From Brachionus manjavacas (Eukaryota > Rotifera > Eurotatoria > Ploima > Brachionidae), in NCBI GenBank assembly GCA_019054805.1, contig JAHQIY010000007.1, positions 129,501 to 193,500 on the forward strand: DNA of 64,000 nucleotides, written 5' to 3'. The stretch's first letter is position 1. The number at the start of each line of letters is the position of its first letter. This document shows, piece after piece, positions 32,693 through 45,300 of the stretch. The notes under the pieces were generated by a model. That model was not told the origin of the DNA. It ran no database searches and worked only from the letters and a program-made list of their open reading frames with translations. The translations under genes and the position numbers were made by a program.

Positions 32693-35685
32693 TTATTTTA
32701 AATATTTTTTGGGAAAAATTACAAAGATTTGTACAAAAAAAAAACCTATCGATGAAAACAAAGCACCACACACAAGAATAATCTTGTTTCCAAACGTTGA
32801 TGTCAAAAATGACATAAATGAGGAAACTATAATTTGAGATAAAAAATGACAAGAACCAAGTATTGCGCAATCGATTCCAAAGCCTCTTTTCGATCCTGGC
32901 GATCCACCTGAGCACAAAACAAATTGTTTGTCATTATGAAATTCATACAATAATTGATATGGAATGGTTGTTAGTGTTGTAAGCATGAAACCAAAACATG
33001 AACAAAAAGGAAGAATGGTTACTATGCTATTTAAATAAAAAATAGTCACGCAGCAAAAAATATAAAAGAAAAATGTAAATAAAAACAAAGTCTTGGGCGT
33101 ATATTTTTCCATTAGAAATTTTTCAACAACAACTAAAAATAAAATACAAATATTAAAAAATAAATAAATAAAAATTTTAAAATTTTAGTGCTTTACTTGC
33201 TGAAACTGCAGAGCTAATGGAATAAGTAAGTAAACACCATGATCCCATTTTGATGCCGTATTCATACATCATGAAATCAGTTGAATCTCGATCAGCTGAC
33301 GGATCTCCATGGTAAATATTCTTAGATTTGAATTTTTTGCTTGAAATTAAATTTTTTTCTTTCTTTTTTGAATTACCTGAGCGATGTAATCCGTAAAAAA
33401 CAATGTTGTTGAATAAAATGCCAGCCATCCTATTGTTTGACAAATAAATAATCGTCTAAGCTCAGTGGGCATCTAAAACTATTTCCTTAGAACTAATTCA
33501 AAAATTTAAAGGATTTGAGGCACTTGTTTTGATTCCAAATTTTTCCTTTAGATTAAATTTATGTTTATTCAACAAATGATTTAAGCTTAATTGAATAAAC
33601 TCGACGTCAAAAAAAGAACTTAATTTATCTTTTTGTATTGATCATTTGAATTTTTGTATACAATTTAAATTTTTCTAGTGGCAGATATTTTTATTTTATT
33701 GAGTCTTTAATTATTTAATCTATCAAAGTATTTTTTATTTTAATTTTTTTTATAAAATATTTTAGTTTTTAAAATAAAATTCAATTTCCAAAACAGGTTG
33801 AAAGAGAGAATGAAAAATGCTACATTTAAAGAATTTTTGCTTCAGCTAAAAATAGTTCCCTGCAAATGCTGCAATTCTTTGTGTTTTGCCAGTAAAGGTA
33901 TCGTACAGTTTTTGCAAACATCTGTTAAGCAATTCATCCTTTACCTCCAGCTAACTATTTTTTTATATATGTTAAACTTTTATTTTAATTTAAAGTTTTA
34001 TGTTTAGAATAGATTTTTTTTCATAATTTATATCTAATAGATTTTTTTGTTAAAATAATTATTCTGCCCATAGGGCTTTAAATTAATAAGAAAAAAATAA
34101 ACAAATTTAGAATAATTTTTAAAAGAAGACTTCTTGATTTTTTTAAAAATTTTTTTAGATTTTATGAAATTTAGTCAAGAACAAAATGATAAAAAATCTA
34201 GTAACAAAATCTCTTCAAAATTCACTATACTAGAATATAGTGCGATTTAATCTCTGCTAAATTTGCAGAATTTTACCAGATGTATGGTAATTTTAAATTT
34301 TAAAATTTTTTCAAAAATACTTTTTTAGATTAAAAATTTTACTAAAAATTTTGAATCCTTTAAAAAACAATTCAAAATAAAAATTGACTAAATAATTAAA
34401 AAAATATCCCTTTTAAAAAAATCTTCTACCAAATTATTATATTGCCTTATTTTATTTTTTTACTTTTCAGCATTGTAATGATACTTTTTATTTTTTTTGA
34501 AAAGGTTCTATATTTTTGTGTTTAAAATTTGATATCATATTTGAATTGATTCTTTACAAAAACAGCCAATAATGTATTCTCATAATAAAAGTAATTAACT
34601 AAGAAAAAATCAGAACTAAACTTTTTGCCCCTTATCCTTTTTAAATTAAATTACATTAAAAAAAGATTTTGTCAAAATTTTCACGAAAGAATCATTTTTT
34701 TCCTCTGTCTCTTTCATACCAAAAATATCGCTATCTACTATTTCATCTAAAATCAAAAAAATTTAAAAATTTTCCTAGCAAAATAAATCAGATGGCTCTC
34801 ACAAGTTGACTCAATCTCGAAAGGTTCTTCTCGGGCGGCTGTTAAAGTAAGATAAAGGCAAAAAATGAATATAATACTCATGAGTACGAATAAAATTTGA
34901 CTTTCATCTCCCAAACCGGATAGAAATGAATGCTTCCATTCAACTGCAGACAAAATGTAACCCAACGAACCACCGATGCCTCCAAGAAACGCGTGCAAAT
35001 TGAGCGCCATGTGTTGATCTCTCGAGTTGCATGAATCTAAAAGATACGCTCGCAAAGGACTGTCGCATGTATCAGCTGAAAAATCAAGAATTGTTACACC
35101 AATAGCTGTCAAAGCTATTCCATAAATTGGAATCTAGAATCTAGTTTACAATTTTATTATAAAAGAAAAACAACAAAAATATTACTCTAGAAAAATCGTC
35201 ACCTAGCCACATGCCAAAATGACGTCCTTTTAAAATCAATGATATGCCTATATATGAAGCAATTCCCAAGGCGAAAATAAATGGTCGCCTCCGTCCGTAT
35301 TTGCTTTGACACCTATCGCTCCATGCTCCCAAAATAGGCTGAAAAACAAAGCCGAAAATTGGACTCAAAAAATAAACATACGAATAAATGTTGTGCGAAA
35401 CATTTGATTCTAATAGAATTGGCACGGTCAAAGCAATCTCCAAACTAAACACAAGCTCGATTCCGAAGTAGACGGCTCCCATTTTGAGGAGTTCGAGTTT
35501 GGTTCGACTAGGTCTCTCATCTTTTATTAAAAGCATTTAAGATTTAAAAAATTTATCTTGAAATTTTTTTATTTAGAAAGAAATAAACTAATTTGACAAA
35601 AAATTTACTTGGATTAAATAAAATTTTACTTACATTTAGACAGCTTGTCAAATTCATATGAACCATGACTAATTTTTGGCTCCAT
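32693..35685 (-). CDS. SLC45-family sugar/proton symporter
   Basis: Exons 35685-35634, 35520-35186, 35133-34803, 34746-34655, 33472-33377, 33320-33197, 33132-32693; 489 residues, all phases agree. This is a major-facilitator transporter of the SLC45 (sucrose/H+ symporter-like) family. Visible: V-Y-F-G-I-E-L-V-F-S in helix 1, F-G-F-V-F-Q-P-I-L-G in helix 2, the signature S-D-R ... G-R-R-R-P-F-I in the 2-3 loop, L-D-F-S-A-D and R-A-Y-L-L-D, A-L-N-L-H-A-F followed by G-G-I-G-G-S-L-G-Y, a central cytoplasmic loop, then L-R-R-L-F-I-C and F-F-T-D-Y-I ... H-G-D-P as in the second half of SLC45 proteins. The central loop is far shorter than in human SLC45A1/A4 and closer to A2/A3. The substrate cannot be set from sequence. 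One intron (33473-34654) is 1.2 kb. Confidence 0.88.
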
Positions 35686-38600
35686 ATAACAAATGTAAAC
35701 AAAAAACTCATATAAATTCTAAAATTCTAATTATTTGTCTTAAAGTTTCAGCAAAAATTTTTTAAATTTCGCTTGAATGACTATCATAATTAGTCTAGTA
35801 AATAATTAAGAACAGAGAGTAAAATTTTGGCTAAAAATTAAAGTAAATTTAAAATGAAAGAGATTTGATTTATTAGGTAAAACCTATAGTTACGGTGTTT
35901 GTTATTTTAAAAAAAACAAAAGCTCGAGTTCAAACAAAAAATTCAAATTTAGAAATTTTTATGTTTTTCAATAGCTTTGATTTAAAAATAAAATTAGATC
36001 ATGAAAATTATACACGGTTTGGTGTATTTGGCTATTTGATTTAGCAAAAAAAAATATTTTTATTCTAAAGTTAATTCAAAATTGCTCCATTTTTAAATTT
36101 CTATGATGACATTGAATTCTAATGAGTGATTTTTTTTAAATAATATCTTTCCATATTTGATTTATATATTAGAATACACTTTTTAGCGAAAATTCCCAAA
36201 ATGCTTGCTAAAAATTTTAATTAAAAAATTATAAATTATAATTTAGTTCTTTCTTTGGAATAAAAATAATGATTTAATTTGGAAAAAATTTTTTTTAAAG
36301 ATTTGTAATGTTTACATTAATAAAAATGTGGTAAAAGCAAACGGTCTTTATATTTTCAACGAAAAATTTAAAAATATAAGCCAACTAAAACTTAACAAAT
36401 AACATATTTTTATTTTTCGTTTGGTTTTTTATTTTGCTTAGAAAATATTTTGAGAGTAATATTTTGAATACTTGACAACTGGCTTATCCAAAAACTTAAA
36501 ATATTTAATTGTTTCTTTAAGGCTTTTAAGCTTTCATTTCAAAAATAAAAAATTATTAAATATTTCAATGTGGTTAATTAAAACTTGCTATCAGTGAAAT
36601 AAATTACTAAAAACTTAACTGGGATCTTTAAGCAATTAATTTTATTTTTTTTTAATTTGCATTCTATAAAAACTTTTAACTTAATTAATATAAATAATTT
36701 TTTTTAAGTATCAGCGATTTTTCACCCACAGAAACGTGTTAAAAAAAATCCTCGCTAAATTTTAGAAATCAATTGCATAAAATTTATTTAGAAGAAAGCA
36801 AATCTAGTAACAAGCAAGCTATGAGAATAATAATCTACCTTAAAATTTTCTTAGTGAATTCAAAAAATCAACAACTCATCAATTTATGGAAAAATTTTTT
36901 TTTTAAAAATAAGAATACTGACTATTTTATTATGATTCATTTAAGAATAGAAAAAATTAAATCTAGATGAAAATTTTTTTATAACCACTTGATAAAATAG
37001 AAAATCTGACTGCTTTTTTAAAAATACTTTATAAAATCATTTGAATCATAATTTATTTCAAAAATTTTTCAGAGCCAATCGATAGCTTTTGATAGCTTCA
37101 ATTTTCCAGAAAATTTTTAAAGTTTTCCAAAATTTTTTCAAAAACTTTAAATTCGTTAATTTTAGAATGACATAAATATTTAATTTTATTAAAACCTCTT
37201 ATTTATGTCAAAAAATTAAAAAATTTTTTATTCAAGATTGTTAAAATATTCATTCTTCCAAGAATAATTTTTTAAATGATTATTAGAAAAATTTTCGAAA
37301 AAGTAAATACAAAAAGAAATTTTTGTTAGTTATTTTGTCAAATAAGATCCAATAAAACATTAAGTTTTAAATTAAAAAAAAATCCTTTATTTATAAAAAA
37401 TTCATTTAAAATATTTAAAATCGTATAAAATCATATTTTGCTTTCATTATTTCATTTGTCTTGCATCTCCTTCAAGCAAAGTTAGGAAATTTCAAACAAA
37501 TATTTTTAAAAGTAAAATCTGATAATCAGATGCTGATTATTGTCTTGAACCTTTGTTAAATAAGTATCGTTGCCGGGCAAAGGTGCAAAGGCAAATGCCT
37601 CAAAGAGTCTTTGAGGAAAATATTTTAATTTGATCACGTAAATGTAATACATCACGTTCTTTCTTGCGTTACTGGATACCTAATTTCACCACAGTGAACT
37701 ACTGTTGAGGTTTCATACTCAAATTTATAAAAAATAAACTCAGCAGTATCACTGAGAGGTGAGAGGCTACTTAAAACAAAATTTTGTTGATAAAACGTTA
37801 AAAATTAATGAAAAAACTCATTTCGTTTTGTAATATAAATAAATTAGTCCAATACGGTCCAAACTAAATTTATTTTTTCAATTTATAAATCTCAACATAA
37901 TCATACATAAATAAAAAAATTTTCAAAAAATTATTCAATAGTTTCTACAGAGTATTAAAGCATTATGAAATTTCATAGAAAAATTCCAATACAAACTTTT
38001 TACATAAATATGGATTTTGTACGACAAATTTTTCTGTGAATTTTAAAAGGTTAAACAAACAATAATCCATTTAACAGTCCACTTAAACAAAAAATTTAAA
38101 AAAATATTGATATTATTTGAATCAAATTTTATGTTAATTTAGAATTGAAAAATAAAATTTTTAGATTCTTATAACCATCAAAATTATTTAAGTAGAGAAG
38201 ACAGAATTTTAAAATTTAGATAAAATAAATAAATCTCAAAATATTGATATTTTATTTGATGAATAATATTTCCTTGTTAATTAAAGTTAATTTTTGTTTG
38301 TTGAATTTAGTGAAGCATGTTAAGTTTCATGTTTTTTCATAATCGAATTTTTCGAAGGTTTGCATCAAAATTCAAAATGCCCAATACAAATACTTAATTT
38401 GGCAAAAAATTTTTAGCCCTTTTAATAATTTATTGTTTTAATAATTCAATAAAATTTTTACTCTTTGTTGAAAAATTTAAACTCAAAAAATTCAAATGAT
38501 ATTCATAAAAACTAATTAAAGCTAGGATTTTTTCTAATTTGATACCCCTAATTTAATTTACCAAAAAATGCTCAAAGTCCTTTGGCTCGAATATAGCTAA

Positions 38601-39175
38601 AATTTTAATACAGACTATCAGAAAATAATTTAAGAATTTAAAAGTTGGTAGAGGAGATACAGTATTGTATTAATAATTAAAGGGAATCCTTTGACCACTT
38701 AATAAAATAAATTATTTTTAAAATTATTAATTCAGTTCTATTTAACTTTTAAAAAATTTACCGAGATCACTGACTATGCAGAAAGATATCTTGTTTTTTT
38801 TTTCATTCAAAATGTTAAATGAAAAAGTGAAGTGATCATAGCCACACACAAGGAACAACAATTGCTAGAGTAAATAAAAGCGAGTTTTTTGAAAATTTAT
38901 CTATTTTATAAGTAAAGTTAGAAAATATAATTAGCAATTTGATAGTATTAAATATATAAATCAATTTTATAAAAAAAATTTTAAAAAGAATTGCCAAAAC
39001 ATTCCATTTTCTTTTTCAATTTAAAAATTAACTTGAGATTCATTTTAAATATTAAATTCTAAAATTTTTAAAGTTTTAAAAAAATAAAATTAAGCTTTCT
39101 CAAATTTAAATAAATTTATTATAAAAAAAATTAAAAATCGATAATCAATTCTTATTTTTTATTTTTAAACATTTT
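35686..39175. other. Gene-free AT-rich stretch with one GC-richer island
   Basis: No exon supported. An island at about 37555-37760 (GTTGCCGGGCAAAGGTGCAA and following) stands out from its AT-rich surroundings and may be a transposon relic or non-coding RNA. It has no open frame, and no second copy was noticed in the window. Confidence 0.4.
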
Positions 39176-39278
39176 TTATTTTTTGTCATTGATATTTTCA
39201 TCTAAAAATAATGAAAAGCTCTGTTTAGTCAATGTGACTGTTTGGTGCATGAAATAGGTGAGTTGACCGATTAAGAAA
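39176..39278 (-). CDS. Possible alternative last exon of supervillin-like gene
   Basis: If the donor at 39345 (CG|GTTGAA) is used instead of reading to the stop at 39330, it joins this exon in phase and adds about 33 residues (F-L-I-G-Q-L-T-Y-F-M-H-Q-T-V and on) before TAA at 39178-39176. The codons are richer in G+C than the flanking DNA, which favours coding, but the donor is weak. Confidence 0.3.
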
Positions 39279-39329
39279 CTAGAAGAAAAAATAACAACTA
39301 TTTACATTCTAAAATTTAATTAGAATTTT

Positions 39330-42300
39330 TCAATTTTTATTCAACCGATTCATTCTGGTTATCTCATTTACCAAAGCTGCTTGCTCGCGAATTTGTCTTT
39401 GTTCTTCTTCGGTTAACTCGTCTACTACAATGGGTACATGTCGTTGTTCATATTCGTTTTTAATATCAATTCTGTTTTGTAGATTTTTTAAGTGATTTCC
39501 TTTTGATTTTGTTTTTCTATGGGGTCGCGCTCGTGATTCTTGGGTAAGTCGCTTAGCATCGGATACAATCTGATCGAATTCTTCCTCATCAAATTCCTCA
39601 TTCATTGTATTGTCATCTGTTTTGTTTCCGCTACTATTTGAACTTACTAAATTTTTATTTAAAATATCATCTTTGAAAAACGAATCCATTTCCGAATCAG
39701 TCGAGAATAGCTCGACTTTTTCAGGCTTATATTTGTTCACACTGTTCTTCGAAATAGCCATCGTGTTCCTAGTCAACATGGAGTCAGTATCAGAACCAGC
39801 TGAGTGAATACGGCTTAGTTTAGACTGTTTGATCGGGCTTGGGCGTTTTTCTAGTTTAAAATTTTTTTTAATTTTCTATATGTAACTCAGACCAAAGTTA
39901 ACAACTAATTAAAAAAAATATCAAAATTTTAAATTAAACACATATTGCATTTGATAAAATTCAAAAATTTTGTAACTTAGCCTAGCCAGGTGACCTGTTT
40001 TGAAAAAATTTTAAATTTAAACAAATTAAAATGAAGAAATTCGTTCATCTAAATTGACCCAAGGTTTTGACAAACCCATATGGACAGACCGATTAGTGAT
40101 AATTCGGTTATTAGAGTTAATCTAATTTCCCCATTTTTTAGTTGAATTAGACCGCCCGTTAAGCCGAAATTTCACCCTTTTGCCCCATAAAATAACCCAA
40201 TTGCCCTGCAAATTTTCTGTTACTTTTAAATTGATTTTTTTTAAATATTGATAAATTTTATCAAAATATTTCCTCATGTAATTATGAATTCAACTATAAA
40301 TTAAAGTATCTTTAAAAATTAAAAAACAAATTTCCTTTTATAGAAATTTGATCTCCCTATTGACCCCAATTTTATACGAATGGCCCACAACTAACCAGCA
40401 TCATTGTTGAAGGGAATTTCACGAGCTTTTCAAAAATGTGTCTAAAAATATTGCAAAAAATAGATTTCCAAAAAATAGTTGCATAAATTTGGGCTAAATT
40501 TATTGGCAAAAGAGGTAATTCGGTCAAATGGGTTATTTTTCGGGTAGACTGAGTGAATTTTTGGAATGAAGTGATGAAGCCCTATTTACCCCTTTACCCC
40601 AGGTATTCACCCCATTAAACATCACCAGTTTGTTTATTGTCAGATGCTAAGATTTTTTTTGGATTCTTGGATAAGTTAGCAGTCTAATCAGATTTGTTGA
40701 AATCAAACATTTTCGTGGTAAAAAAACTCGAAAATTTAAAATTTGCCTAAATCTTAATAATTTTCCCATGAGTTATTTTAAGCTTAAATTCATCCCAAAG
40801 ATAATTAGCAAATATCAAACAAAAACAAGCATTTTATTATACGGACCCTAAATTATTCAAAAAAGTGTAAAAACAAATGATGCCAATAAGGAAAATAAAG
40901 TATTGCCTTTTTTCAGTCAGTTTTATGTATTCAATCGATAATGCTACAGAAGATCATTAGAAGTAAAATAAGATTTTAAAAGTCGTAGCGACAGAGAACA
41001 ATTTTTCTCAAACTATTTTATAAATTTGAGAAAAAATTTTACTATCCAATATTTTTGTTGTTTTTTTTACCAGAATTTCATGATAGCGTAGTAGCTGTTA
41101 ATTATTTCGATTATTATTTTTTCTATCGATTAAAGCTTCATTGGAAAAATGAAAAAAAAATCAAAATTATTTTCAGGCTATTTTTGTTTTCATGCAGAAA
41201 AGTACAACTAAAATTGCGAATTATTACAAGAATAATTTAGCCAGATTACTCAAAAAATAGTAGATGCTTAAAACTTGGTAATTTTTCGTAAAATAAACAA
41301 GAGAATCTTCAGTTAATTTCATTATTTTCAACATTTTAACTTTTTATTTTTTAAACAACTTTTTAAATTTATGAAAAATTCTATAATTATAATAATTGTC
41401 CCTTTTCTATCCGAGTGGATAATGAAAAGGCGCTTATTTCCTTTTTCAAGTACCTTTTTAAGCAACGGCTCCGATCTGAACAGAGGCTACTGCATCGAGA
41501 TGCAAAAAATCTGCTTTAACTATTCAAAAAAATTTAAACTATGAAAAAATTCAATTTTAATTTTATATTAATTTAACACTAAGGCACCTTTGACTTTTTA
41601 GTACTATTTTAAATCCTCTTAAAAAGAACGCTAAAGAAATATTTTATTTCTGTATATTTTTCTTCATTTAATTGAAAATATTATTTTTTAAAAATTTTCT
41701 TAATATTTATTTTAAAAAGTCGTAAAAAAATTTTGCACATTAAATATTTGATTTCGGAAAAATATTGGATGATTTTCTTAAATTAACCTTAAAAAACTTA
41801 ATTTGGATTTTTTTTAAATATGTGTTTTTTAATGAAAAAATGGCAACATATATTCAAGCTCTTTTAAAATAAATTTAAAAAAATTATACCTTGGATTTTT
41901 ATGGGTGGTTTGTCTAAAATATTCTGATTATGACTCACAATGATATCTAGTGACTCGTTGGATTGGGATATTTTATTCTTTTTAATGTTTAATTCTTCAT
42001 TGTCATCGGAGAGATTTTCGTGCTTTTCAGTCGCCTTAATCTCATTCATAAATGGCACGAGTACATTTCGTTTGATCTTACTATTTGATCTAGAAGCTAT
42101 ATTTATTTGATTTAATTGCTGTTTTAACTGCTCTTTTTGTTGCCTAACTAGATTTGATCCCGATATGGTCTTTTCCTCATTACTAGTGCTGGCGCTTCTT
42201 TTTCTCCAATCTTCCTCACCATTTTTTCTCAATGCAGCCATTCTCTCTTGTATTGTCATGCCAAAGTTTACTGGACTAGATTCGTGTGAATTTTTGGCTT

Positions 42301-45300
42301 CGGTACTCTTTTCCTCGGCATTAGGAACATTTTTGTTAGATTTATAGAAGCTCAATTTCGGCTCTTTGCTCGAATTCGGACTGTCCGAGCTTTGGTTATC
42401 AGTGTTTTCTTCCATTTTGATGGCTCCACTCTCCATGGTATTTTCTTTTAACAAAAATTAATTTACTTAACAATTGGAAATAAAAAATTAAGTGAATACT
42501 AAGAGACTAATTTATCTATAAAAAACTATTTTAAGCAATAAAAAATATTCCGCTTTAGACTAAAACAACTACAAAAGCAGGACCTTAATATTCTTACTGG
42601 AAATAAAATAGCTGCGTTTTATATTTTGAGGAGGTTTATCAAAGTGGTTGTTATTTAATTCAAAAGTTGTTTTTGTTTTTCGAGACGATGGCTCAATTAA
42701 ACTTGGTTCAGGGTAGTTTTTCGGCACAGGCGAATTTTTAACAGACAAATTTGGTTCAAATTTTAAAGATTTGAACCGAAAATCTCGTTTAAAAACAGGC
42801 TTGGATTTAAAAAAATCTTCAAACTCATCAACTGTCAAGAAGAAGACACATTATTTTTTATTTGATTAGAGGTGACATGCTGACTTACTTTCTTGACTCG
42901 AATTAGCTTCGAATTTTTTCTTTATGGCCGCTAAGCTTTCGGTTTGCTTGCTCGATTGGCTACTGTCATCGCTATTGTTGCTTTTGTTGATATTTTCCTT
43001 TAAGACTGATACTTTGTCTATGTAGTTAAATGATTTTGTTGACATCAAGTTGGATCCTTGCTTATTTGCTTCATTCTGTAAAATAATTTTTTAGATTTTA
43101 AACAGATCATAAAAAATAATCATAACCTAATTTTAATCCAAAATAAATAAAAGGAAAATAAAAAATTTAGTTTTTATTAATTTTTTTAATTTCTTATGAA
43201 ATTTCTTAATTTCAGATTTGTTTTTATAAATTTGAAATTAAACCTATTTAAAGCGATCTTTACTTTGAATGAAATTTTGCACTGGCAATGATTTGGTCAC
43301 AATTTTTCGTAAAATTGTTATGATTACATAAAATATTTAAAGAAAAAAATTCCAAAAAAAAAATCAAAATTTAAATAAAAACAAATAAAAAAAAAAAGAA
43401 TTACATTTTAAAATTAGTGTTGGGATCCGTACAAGCGGACACTTAACCGGCCAAAATTTTCAGAAACCGTGACCGTGTCCGCATTAGCAGGACAACCTTT
43501 AAGCGGGCGGTCATTTGGCCGGTCTGCTAGGCGGTCTATTTTTTGGACCACAAAAATAAACGGTCTAAAAATTACGGGCGGCCAAAAAACCGGCCAACTT
43601 TTTGGCGGGCGGTCACTAAATTTTTTGTAAAATTTTGAAAAAAAAAATCTTAAAAAACTTTTTAAAATAAATAAAGAAAATTTTTTTTAATTTTTTTTAT
43701 CATTTTAATCAATTTTTTATTTTTTAAATTAAAAACATTATTTCGAAAAAATTTCAATTTTAGTGGCTAACCGCCAAAAATTTGGCCGTATTTTTGGCGG
43801 TCCAAAAATTTGACCGCCTAGCAGACCGGTCAAATGATCGCAAAAAACCGTCCGTGTATTTGACCGGTTTGTCTTGACCGTATCCAACACTATTTAAAAT
43901 ATATAAAATTCAACTTTTGATAAAAATTCACAGTAATTTAGATAAATTTTTACTGTTTGTTTTTCAAAATTTATGCAATTTAAAATACAATTATTAAAAC
44001 TTAAATTTAAAAGTTCCCGTAATGTTTATGATTTTAATAAAATTAATTCAAGTCAATGCATTTTTATATTTTGTGCACCTTTGTCTGAATAAATCATGTT
44101 TTTCTAAGAATTAAAAAGAGTAAAAAATAAGACGATCTACAAACTACTAAGTAAACGAAATAGTAAAAAACGAAATAGTAAAAGAAGTTTTAATAATTGT
44201 ATTTTAAATTGCATAAATTTTAAGTATCAGAAAGAAAATTATTGAGTTGTAGTAGCAATTATTTTAGATATTATAAGATTTTTTTATTCCGTTTGATTTT
44301 TTTTGATCATTAATAAATAAAATTTATTGAGTGTAAAATTTAAAATAATTTAACTTTTTTCTTTTAATAATTATTAATTTTAATGTTTTTAGATATTTTA
44401 TAATTAACTCATCCCTAGATAAAAAATATATGATTAATTTTAATGGTAAATGCTAAAAAAACACCTAATTATTTAAAAAAAAACTCGATATTTAATAAAA
44501 AACTCGAGGTCTTTATTCTTAAAAAAAAATTCAAAATTTTTTTTTAAAAGATTTGATATTTAGCATAAACAGCGATCATAATTTACAAATATATATTAAA
44601 TTGACTTATTAAACGATTTTTTTTGCATAGAAACTAAATTAGCTAGAAAAAATTTAAGAGAACTTATTTACTATTTTATTATTTCAAGAGATTATTATGT
44701 CACCACACAATTAAGCATGGCTAACAAACAGTCGTATCTTGCCAACACACACTCAATTCCTAATGAGCACAGAATTTGAAATACAAACAACGGAGTTTGC
44801 TGTTAAGTTAGAAAAATTTCAAAACTTATTTTTGTCATTTGATCAGCACAAGTTAAGTGTGTTTCGAAGAGATAAAGGCAATTAATTTTTTTACTAATAT
44901 TTCTGAAAATGTAAACAGATTTAATGAATGAAATTTAAATAAACGAATATCTATTTTATAATTTATAATTAGAATAAAATTAATTATTTTCAATAATTTT
45001 TCTTTAAAATATTTTTTTTAAATTTAAAAATGATTATTTTTTAAATTGGCCTTATTTTAGACTCAAATTAACAAACAAAAGATGAACATGAACTGACAAA
45101 AATTTGGTTTATAGACCCTAAAGAGATCCAAGATTTATTAAAAAAGAAAACGCAAAATGTATTGTCAAATGGATCACAAGCTTACTATAACTGCAAATTT
45201 GTTCTACATTTGTTTTAAATTCTATTATGTTCTTTTCTTAATCTTTTTTGGTAAAAACCTGGTAGAAAAATAAGGTAAATGATTACTCATTGATGAATTG

